From: an uncultured Victivallales bacterium | GTDB taxonomy: Bacteria > Verrucomicrobiota > Lentisphaeria > Oligosphaerales > JAFGRS01 | NCBI GenBank assembly: GCA_903834675.1 | Contig: CAILKC010000694.1 | Span: 1-21,551, forward strand | Length of the DNA stretch: 21,551 nt | Reading direction: 5' to 3' | Shown here: positions 15,323 through 21,551 of the stretch, one piece after another | How the letters are laid out: each line of letters begins with the position of its first letter | Numbering within the stretch: position 1 is the first letter of the stretch | Position numbers and translations under genes: made by a program | Notes under the pieces: model-generated | Databases searched by the model: none | Told to the model about the DNA's origin: nothing | What the model saw: only the letters and a program-made list of their open reading frames with translations

Positions 15323-17323
15323 ATGCGATCTCTCAGAAGCCGGCAAGTCCACCTGGATTTTCACACCTCCGAGTTCATGCCGGACGTCGGCTCCGGGTTC
15401 GACGAGAAGCAGTTTCAGCGGGCCCTCAAGCTCGGCCAGGTGAACTCGATCACGGTCTTCGCCAAGTGTCACCATTCCTGGGCCTACTACCCGACTCAGG
15501 CCGGGCGGATGCACCCCACCCTGAAGACCGACCTGCTTGGCCGACAGATTCAGGCGTGCCACGAGATCGGGGTACGCTGCCCGATCTACGTCACCGTGGG
15601 CTGGTCGGCCAACGACGCTGCGAACCACCCGGAATGGTGCGCCCGCAAGCTGGATGGAGCCATTGCCACGGTCAATTTCGACCTCGAGGCCAAACCGGAG
15701 ACGCCGAAGCCGATCGTGTCCTGGAAGTTCCTCTGCCCCAGCGGCGCCTACCGCGAGTTGGTGCTGGCGCAGACTCGGGAAATCTGTGCTGCCTATGCTG
15801 TGGACGGCTTTTTCTACGACATCTGCTTCGGCCCGGCGGTCTGCTATTGCGACACCTGTCGCGCCGGGATGGCCAAGGCCGGCATCGACCACGGGAACGA
15901 GAGCGCGGTCAAGGATTACACCCGGAACAAGTGGCTGGAGCTGATGCGGGCCTGTCGCGCGCTCATCCACGAGCGCCACGCCGAGGCCACCGTCTTCTTC
16001 AACGGCGGCGCCAACCTGGATACGCCCCAGGCGATTATCGACAACCAGACGCATCTGGAACTCGAGGACCTGCCCACAACCTGGGGCGGCTACGACAAGT
16101 TCCCCCTGCGCTCCCGCTACCTGCGGCGCCAGGACAAGCCGTACCTGGCCATGTCCGGCAAGTTCCACACCATGTGGGGCGAGTTTGGCGGGTTCAAACA
16201 CCCGGACGCGATCCGCTACGAGGCCGCGTCCATGGTGGCCTACGGCGCGTCGTGTTCCTTCGGCGACCAGGCGCATCCCTCGGGAGCGCTGGACCTGGAC
16301 ACCTACCGCAACCTCGGCGTGGGGTACCGTTACGTGCGGCAGATCGAGAAGTACGGGATCGGCGCTACCCCTCTGGCCAACCTGGCCTTGGTCGCCGGCG
16401 CCGGACCTGACCGGGTCAGCGACGCCATGGCCCATGCTGAAGGGGTGTCTGCCATGCTGCTGGAAGCGCAGCGCGATTTTGCGGTGGTTGAACCCGGTGA
16501 CGACCTGGCCGGGTTCCAGACCGTCGTCCTGCCCGGCAGCCGTTTTCTGACGGCCGCGGCCGCGGCCAAGCTCGCCGAGTACGTGCGTCAGGGCGGTTCG
16601 CTGCTGGTGTTGGGCGAGTCGGTTCTGGCCAGGGACAGCGACACGGTGCTGTTCGACATCGGGGGCGAATACCTCGGTCCGGCGCGCTACAAGGAGGACT
16701 ACCTGGCGCTCGGACCGCAGCTTGGCAAGGGCCTGGTGCGGTCGCCGTTTCTGAACTACAGCGCCGCGCTCCGGGTGCGCCCGACGACGGGGCGCGTCCT
16801 GGCGGCGATCCACGAGCCCTACTTCGATCGCACCTACGGCCACTACTGCTCACACCAGAACACCCCAAATCGGCTGGAACCCGCGGAGCAGGTCGGCGCG
16901 CTGCGGCAGGGCCGCATTCTCTTCCTGGCCCACGGGCTCGGCAAGATCTACCACGAACACGGCGCGCGGCTGCATCGCGACCTGTTCATCCGGGCGCTGG
17001 AGCAGTTGCATACCCAACCCCTGCTGCGCACCTGCCTGCCCAGCTCCGGCCGGGCTACCCTGGTGACCCAACCGCGGCTGAAACGGCACGTCGTACACCT
17101 GCTGTACGCGCCGCCACTCAAGCGCGGGCGCTGCCTGGTGATTGATGACCTGCCGCGGCTGGTCGACGTCCCGGTAGCGGTCCGCGTGCCAGAGGCCATC
17201 ACCCGGGTTCGTCTGCCGCTGACCGGTACCGTGCTGCCGTTCCAGGTGCGCGATGGCGTGCTGGAAACGGTGGTGCCGGAAGTCCACGTCCATCAGATGT
17301 TGGTGTTGGAGTGGGGGACGTGA
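15323..17323 (+). CDS. GHL6-like glycosyl hydrolase with beta-galactosidase trimerisation-like domain
   Basis: The product has 666 residues from ATG 15323, chosen for the AGAAGGA site nine bases upstream; the frame extends 32 codons further with no family resemblance or ribosome site. Residues 1-345 look like a TIM-barrel hypothetical glycosidase (GHL6 type): HLDFHTSEFMPDVG, a CHHSWAYYPT strand, then YAVDGFFYDICFGP with D161 and D166, immediately followed by C174-x-C176-x-x-C179. Further likely active-site strands are FFNGGAN (225-231) and HLELEDLP (244-251). Residues 350-435 resemble the amidotransferase-like trimerisation fold of family 42 galactosidases (GFQTVVLPGSRFL, VRQGGSLLVLGES). A beta-rich C-terminus follows. 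There is no signal peptide, so it is likely cytoplasmic. It is convergent with the PL11-like gene (36 bp), suggesting use of oligosaccharides from that lyase. The substrate is unknown. Confidence 0.78.
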   Translation: MRSLRSRQVHLDFHTSEFMPDVGSGFDEKQFQRALKLGQVNSITVFAKCHHSWAYYPTQAGRMHPTLKTDLLGRQIQACHEIGVRCPIYVTVGWSANDAANHPEWCARKLDGAIATVNFDLEAKPETPKPIVSWKFLCPSGAYRELVLAQTREICAAYAVDGFFYDICFGPAVCYCDTCRAGMAKAGIDHGNESAVKDYTRNKWLELMRACRALIHERHAEATVFFNGGANLDTPQAIIDNQTHLELEDLPTTWGGYDKFPLRSRYLRRQDKPYLAMSGKFHTMWGEFGGFKHPDAIRYEAASMVAYGASCSFGDQAHPSGALDLDTYRNLGVGYRYVRQIEKYGIGATPLANLALVAGAGPDRVSDAMAHAEGVSAMLLEAQRDFAVVEPGDDLAGFQTVVLPGSRFLTAAAAAKLAEYVRQGGSLLVLGESVLARDSDTVLFDIGGEYLGPARYKEDYLALGPQLGKGLVRSPFLNYSAALRVRPTTGRVLAAIHEPYFDRTYGHYCSHQNTPNRLEPAEQVGALRQGRILFLAHGLGKIYHEHGARLHRDLFIRALEQLHTQPLLRTCLPSSGRATLVTQPRLKRHVVHLLYAPPLKRGRCLVIDDLPRLVDVPVAVRVPEAITRVRLPLTGTVLPFQVRDGVLETVVPEVHVHQMLVLEWGT

Positions 17324-17359
17324 CCTAGAGGCAGGCGAAAGAGCCCGTCCACAGCATGC

Positions 17360-20300
17360 TCAAGGCGCGGGGACCGGGAGCAGCGCCAACTGGTCCAGGT
17401 TGAGGCCACTGGCCTCGGCAATGTCCATGGTGATCCGGTGTGACCCGGCGGCGAGTTCCAGGACCGCTAGTTGGCCGTCGTCGCCGACCACGGCCAGGTT
17501 CCGCCACTCGATGGCCGTACCGCCATAGCCACCCGTGGCGGGAAAGCGCACCCGCGCTGCCCCCGGCAGGGCCTTGTCGTCGACAAAAAGCTGGCGCGCC
17601 GCGTCCTTTTCACACGAACCGCGCAGGACCAGATGATAGCGGCCCGCCTGCGGCACCTCGATCTGCCAGCTCAGCCGATGGCCCTTGTCGGTCCAGTGTG
17701 AAAAGGCTTTCCCCGCAACCCCAATCTTGTCGGCACGAATCTTGACCGCCCCGCCAACCTGCGCCGTGAAATCCTCGGCCTCGACCAGCGGCACCCCGGC
17801 GAGGGGCGGTTCAATGACGGGAAGCTCACAGCGGACGGTCGTGGGGTCACCCGCAGCCGCGGCCAGGGTGACGGAGATCGGCACGGCGCCGCGGCCAGCC
17901 CGTGGCGAAGGCGCCGCCGGAGAAACGACAAAGGCGTAGCGCCCGACCGCGCCGGGCGCCAGGTCGACGGCCACCGTGGCCGGCGTCACCGTGGCACCCG
18001 CGCCGGCCTCCAACCGCAGCGTACCCGTGACCGGCCCGCTCAACGGCGCGACAACCACCACCGTACAGGGGTTCGCCGCGCCCGGTGACAGGCAGGCCGC
18101 GAGCCCGCTCACCGCCAGGCTGACGGTGGCGGCGGACAGGCAGGTACGGGTCTGCGGCAGCGAGAAGTAAGCTTGGGAATTCGAGCTCACCCCAAGGCGG
18201 TAAACCGGGTCCTGCATCAGGCAGACCCGCCGGTCGCTGGCCGGGATGCGGGTCGAGTACAGGCGTAGTTCGCCGGGCAGGGCCGTGACGATTTCTTCTC
18301 GCCAATCGCCGGTCAGGTCGCCCACGACCAGCGGATCGCCTTCGAGGCGGGGTGGATACGTCGCCCCCTGGTAGTCGCGAAGCTGGCCCCGGTCCAGGAC
18401 TTCCCTCTGCACATCCGCATCCCAGTAGGCCGCGCGCTGGGAACCGCCCAGCAAGATCGAGCCTGCCGTGCTCTCGGCCAGAATCTCCCCTGAGGCGGAA
18501 AAGACCCAGCCCGGCGCTTTGCCCTCGTAATTGCGGCCCTTGGGGTCGCCCTTCGGATCCTCCTCGGCCAGGCACTCGCAGCCGGGATGCGTGGCATCAA
18601 GGTCGGCAACCAAGCCAAAACCCAGGTGGTAGGTCGGAGTCCGCAGTCCCCAGATCACCGCGCCACTGCGCGCCTCTACCAAACAGGCGCCGTTCTCCGC
18701 ACGCGGCGACTCCACCGTGTAGAACACCTCCAGCCCCGACCGCGCCGGGTCGATATCGCCGACGAAGCACTGATCCACATGCCCGTATCCCGTGGACCAG
18801 AGGGGCACACCATGGTGGTCGAGCACGGAAGAGCCCAGGATCACCTCGTCGCACCCGTCCTCATCCAGGTCGGCGGCGCGCAGCGTGTGGGCGCCTTGGC
18901 CCCAGAAAGGCTTCCCGGCGCCTAGGTTGTTCCAGTTCCAGACCCGCTCAAGGCGGTCGGCGGCCCAGAGTCGGCCCGCCCGCAGCCGGAGCGCGTCCAC
19001 CTTCTGCAAGCCATAGGTCCCGCGCTCAACGATCAGACAGGGGGTCTTGCCGTCGAGGTAGGCCACGGCCATCAGGTTGAGCCATTGGTACTGCGGCGTG
19101 AAGCCATTTCGGCTCGGCCAGTCGGTCCGACAGCGCAGCTTGCCGGTGCGACCATCGAGCACCACCAGGTACTCGGACCCCGTTTCGATCCGGCCCGCCG
19201 CATCGCGCGGATCGGCGTCCGCCGCCTTGCACGCCACTTCCGCCCGGCCATCGCCGTCGAGGTCATAGACCACGAAGGGCGAATGCCAGGGGCCGAGTTC
19301 AATCCCCCAGCCCATGTCATAGCGCCAGAGGAAGGTCCCGTCGGCAGCGTAGGCCTCCAGCTTGTAGGTCTCGGTGCTGCGATGCCACAGGTATTCGCCG
19401 TTCCAGATACCGTACGCCGGCTGCTTGATGACATAATCGAAACGACCATCGCCATCCAGGTCTGCGATGCCCACCTGGTACGCCTGGTAATTTCCCTGGA
19501 ACTTGATCGAGGTATAGGGCGGGTCCGCCGCCGCCACCGTCACGACCGGCGAGCGCACCCGGTCCCTGGCCTGGCCGGCAAGACGCACGGAGTACTGACT
19601 GTCCTTGCCAACCGGCGCGGAACGGTCCAGAAAATCTGTGGTGCGCGTCAGCGGCTGCGGGTTGAGGCGCTGCGGCGGGGCGCCCTTCTCGTGCCGGTAG
19701 ACGTCAAACGCGACCCCCGCTGGGTCGTCCTCCAGCAGACGCCAGTTGATGTACACGCCACCGTCCGCCAGCCACGCCGCCTGCACCCCCCGCGACAGCC
19801 GTTCCCGGACCCGCTCCTTGGCCCCATCCTGAACCGTGGCCACGGTATACGGCTCGGTCGGAGTGAAGGTGAGCGTGTCGTAGTAGGAGGGGCCGACGAT
19901 CTTCGCATCGGTGTGCGCATAGCGGTCGTCCACCCACAGATCGAACGTGCCATCCCGGATGTCGAACGTGCCGATCGTCGGGTCACCGTCCAGCCGCCGC
20001 CACGTCGCGCCACCATCCGTGGAAATGCCCAGGGGGCGGTAGCCAGACACCGTCACCGCGTACCTGCCGTTGGGAATTCCGGTGACGTGGGTGTGCAGCA
20101 CTGGCGCGCCCTCTTCCGGCGTGGCCCGATCCTGCAGGACCGACGGCGAGACGAGAACCGTGTTGCGCGACATGCCCTTGAAGGCGGTGGCGAGCTTCCA
20201 GGTAGCGAGCTGATCCTTATCCTTGACGATGGCCGCCGCGGGACCGGTCCAATCCTCGGCCTCGAAGACCAGCATCCGCGGTTGCTCTGGCACAGCCCCC

Positions 20301-21259
20301 TGCCGCCGCTCGTACTCCTGGAGTGCGGCGTTCAGGCTCTTGACGGGCTCTTGCGTCTCCCGGGCAATGAGACGGAGCGTCTCGGCGGCGGTGTTCTGCA
20401 CCTCAGGGGCTGGGTCGGTCAACCCGGCCATCAGGGCGGGCACGCCTCGAGTATCCCGCGCCACCCACCACAGGGCCCGTGCCGCGGCGACGCGGGCGCA
20501 GGGGGCCGGGTCGCGCAGCGCCTCGGCGAGCGCTGGCGCCGCCGCCTTGGCGCCCGGACCCATCTCCGCCAGCGCGTCGGCGGCGAGGCGAGTTCCCACG
20601 ATCCGCGGGTCTTGCAGAGCCTCGATCAAGCCCGACACGCCGACGCTATCCTGGCCCACCTGCCACAGCGCCGTCGCCGCCGCACAGCGCACAAAACCAT
20701 TCTCGTCCGCCAGCGCGGCGGTCAGGGCGGGCAGAGCCGCTTTGGCCGCCGGACCGATCGCCGCCAGCGTCCGGACAACCTCGGCGCGCACGATGGCTTG
20801 CCTCTCCTTGCCCAGAACGGCCACCAGCGCGGGAACCGCCTCCGCCGCCGCGGGGCCCATTCGGCCGAGGGCCCAGGCGGCCATCACCTGCGCCGAACCC
20901 GACCAATCGCTGAGCTTCAGCGCTTGCGCCAACGCGGGCGCTGCCGACCGTGCCTCCGCTCCCACCATCCCCAGTGCCTTGGCCGCGTTCCAGCGCACCG
21001 GCTGGAACGAATCGCTCAGCGCCGCCGTCAGCGCGGGCAGCGCGGCGCCTACATCGGGCGCTAGCTTGACCAGCTCGACCGCCGCCCGTTCTCGAACCGA
21101 GGAACTGGGGTCCCGCAGCTCGCCCAGCGCTTTCTCGAGGCGGGCCGACCGGTCCTGCGCCTGCGCGGAGAGGCTCCCGCCCCAGATCATGAAGACCAGC
21201 ATCGCCAGCCCCGTCAGACGGAGCGAATTCCAGCTCACCGCGCCGCATCGTTGGCTCAT
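17360..21259 (-). CDS. Secreted HEAT-repeat / rhamnogalacturonan lyase (PL11-like) fusion
   Basis: The product has 1299 residues from ATG 21259, with GGGGAGGA upstream. A signal peptide (about 1-35, ending SAQAQ) indicates export. Residues 42-303 hold about eight Ala-rich HEAT-type helical repeats of about 35-40 residues (AALPALTAAL, VRWNAAKALGMVG and similar). Residues 328-470 contain a FEAEDW beta-sandwich resembling a carbohydrate-binding module. The stretch of about 490-1035 matches PL11 rhamnogalacturonan endolyases: an N-terminal fibronectin-like part, then a propeller with calcium-type loops DLDGDGRFD (600-608), DLDGDGRAE (666-674) and DLDEDGCDE (797-805), and KAADADPRD. A linker domain and a second module (about 1150-1299, VPLVEAEDFT) look CBM35-like. 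PL11 enzymes split the rhamnose-galacturonate backbone of pectin by beta-elimination. Typical family members are near 600 residues, so this is about twice as long. Confidence 0.88.
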   Translation of the reverse strand: MSQRCGAVSWNSLRLTGLAMLVFMIWGGSLSAQAQDRSARLEKALGELRDPSSSVRERAAVELVKLAPDVGAALPALTAALSDSFQPVRWNAAKALGMVGAEARSAAPALAQALKLSDWSGSAQVMAAWALGRMGPAAAEAVPALVAVLGKERQAIVRAEVVRTLAAIGPAAKAALPALTAALADENGFVRCAAATALWQVGQDSVGVSGLIEALQDPRIVGTRLAADALAEMGPGAKAAAPALAEALRDPAPCARVAAARALWWVARDTRGVPALMAGLTDPAPEVQNTAAETLRLIARETQEPVKSLNAALQEYERRQGAVPEQPRMLVFEAEDWTGPAAAIVKDKDQLATWKLATAFKGMSRNTVLVSPSVLQDRATPEEGAPVLHTHVTGIPNGRYAVTVSGYRPLGISTDGGATWRRLDGDPTIGTFDIRDGTFDLWVDDRYAHTDAKIVGPSYYDTLTFTPTEPYTVATVQDGAKERVRERLSRGVQAAWLADGGVYINWRLLEDDPAGVAFDVYRHEKGAPPQRLNPQPLTRTTDFLDRSAPVGKDSQYSVRLAGQARDRVRSPVVTVAAADPPYTSIKFQGNYQAYQVGIADLDGDGRFDYVIKQPAYGIWNGEYLWHRSTETYKLEAYAADGTFLWRYDMGWGIELGPWHSPFVVYDLDGDGRAEVACKAADADPRDAAGRIETGSEYLVVLDGRTGKLRCRTDWPSRNGFTPQYQWLNLMAVAYLDGKTPCLIVERGTYGLQKVDALRLRAGRLWAADRLERVWNWNNLGAGKPFWGQGAHTLRAADLDEDGCDEVILGSSVLDHHGVPLWSTGYGHVDQCFVGDIDPARSGLEVFYTVESPRAENGACLVEARSGAVIWGLRTPTYHLGFGLVADLDATHPGCECLAEEDPKGDPKGRNYEGKAPGWVFSASGEILAESTAGSILLGGSQRAAYWDADVQREVLDRGQLRDYQGATYPPRLEGDPLVVGDLTGDWREEIVTALPGELRLYSTRIPASDRRVCLMQDPVYRLGVSSNSQAYFSLPQTRTCLSAATVSLAVSGLAACLSPGAANPCTVVVVAPLSGPVTGTLRLEAGAGATVTPATVAVDLAPGAVGRYAFVVSPAAPSPRAGRGAVPISVTLAAAAGDPTTVRCELPVIEPPLAGVPLVEAEDFTAQVGGAVKIRADKIGVAGKAFSHWTDKGHRLSWQIEVPQAGRYHLVLRGSCEKDAARQLFVDDKALPGAARVRFPATGGYGGTAIEWRNLAVVGDDGQLAVLELAAGSHRITMDIAEASGLNLDQLALLPVPAP

Positions 21260-21304
21260 CTCAGCGTCCTCCCCGTGGGCGGTCTGTTTCCTGCAAGGCA
21301 GGGA

Positions 21305-21336
21305 TTCCGGCGGCCCGCGTCAGCCTGCCGCCGGAA
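21305..21336. repeat. Perfect 10-bp hairpin in the lyase leader
   Basis: TTCCGGCGGC (21305-21314) and GCCGCCGGAA (21327-21336) are exact complements with a 12-nt loop, 46-77 bp upstream of the lyase start codon. It could be a leader structure or the end of an unseen transcript; there is no T-run. Confidence 0.6.
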
Positions 21337-21416
21337 CCGCTGACGACAGTACCACACCAGGCGCGGCGGCGCCAGGACGGCTGGATTTCCGGATTTCCGA
21401 GACTGGGGACAGGGCG

Positions 21417-21462
21417 CAGGTCAGTTCCGTAGGGGTTCGCTTGTGCGAGAACCGCAGAGGGT
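21417..21462 (+). repeat. 46-bp dispersed repeat, copy B (upstream of the lyase gene)
   Basis: It matches the reverse complement of 15167-15212 at 43 of 46 positions. Its outer part (GCGCAGGTCAGTTCCGTAGG at 21414-21433) also matches 14855-14874 at 18 of 20. It lies 158-203 bp upstream of the lyase start. Confidence 0.85.
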
Positions 21463-21551
21463 TGAGGGCCAGCCAGCCGTGGTGGGTCGAGAGACGAGGC
21501 GGGGACGCGGAAGTCGCGGGTTCGCCTCTGCCTCTTCAGCCCCGAAGGGGC

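Larger units (their letters stand above)
21260..21551. other. Upstream region of the lyase gene
   Basis: No gene is seen to the window edge. It holds the minus-strand ribosome site of the lyase, a 10-bp stem hairpin at 21305-21336, a direct GGATTTCC doublet near 21383-21399 and copy B of the 46-bp repeat. The element carrying that repeat may continue past the window. Confidence 0.6.

Noticed and set aside
15284..16843. A 519-codon minus-strand frame opposite the GHL6-like gene
   Set aside because: Shadow of a well supported gene; no family motifs.
19085..21064. A 659-codon plus-strand frame opposite the lyase gene
   Set aside because: Shadow frame, Arg/His-rich, with no motifs; the lyase on the minus strand has signal peptide, HEAT and PL11 features.

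Overview
This is GC-rich bacterial DNA. It carries a cysteine-type sulfatase, a Gfo/Idh/MocA oxidoreductase, two hypothetical-glycosidase proteins (GHL10-like and GHL6-like), a very large rhamnogalacturonan-lyase-like protein, and a zinc-ribbon/Ser-Thr-kinase/formylglycine-enzyme-like fusion. That mix is typical of polysaccharide-degrading PVC-group bacteria (Planctomycetota, Verrucomicrobiota, Lentisphaerota, Kiritimatiellota). I cannot fix the phylum from the window. I saw no tRNA, rRNA, CRISPR array or transposase gene.

Layout. 1-1134 (+): C-terminal part of a ResB-type cytochrome c assembly protein, fused in frame to a lipoprotein-like domain. 1135-1470: gene-free and convergent, holding an inverted repeat pair and a hairpin. 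1471-6733, all on the minus strand and transcribed from right to left: oxidoreductase, sulfatase, PadR repressor, HAAS-type membrane protein. The last two form a regulatory pair with their own promoter region, in which two concentric palindromes are centred at 4059. 6734-7186: divergent gene-free region with a strong hairpin. 7187-11784 (+): a secreted GHL10-like protein, MurF and a membrane-anchored M15-like protein, spaced 18 bp and then overlapping by 4 bp, which looks like a cell-wall operon. 11795-14722 (-): the kinase fusion. 14723-15322: divergent gene-free region with a structured repeat element, a short tandem repeat and a LacI-operator-like palindrome. 15323-17323 (+): GHL6-like protein. 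17360-21259 (-): HEAT-repeat plus PL11-like rhamnogalacturonan lyase. 21260-21551: its upstream region, with a second copy of the 46-bp repeat found upstream of the GHL6-like gene.

How the genes may work together. The right half reads as plant-type polysaccharide (pectin or rhamnogalacturonan) use: an exported lyase and a cytoplasmic GHL6-like enzyme converge on each other and share a 46-bp upstream repeat in the same orientation. The sulfatase and oxidoreductase fit sugar desulfation and sugar oxidation. The GHL10-like/MurF/M15-like set is different. It joins the enzyme that adds D-Ala-D-Ala to peptidoglycan precursors with an M15-fold protein of the kind that removes D-Ala. It also includes a GHL10 relative, and that family includes the E. 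coli peptidoglycan glycan hydrolase DigH (YddW). The most unusual observations are this operon, the concentric PadR-site palindromes, the repeat element near 15 kb with its second partial copy, the ResB-lipoprotein fusion, and the HEAT-lyase fusion.
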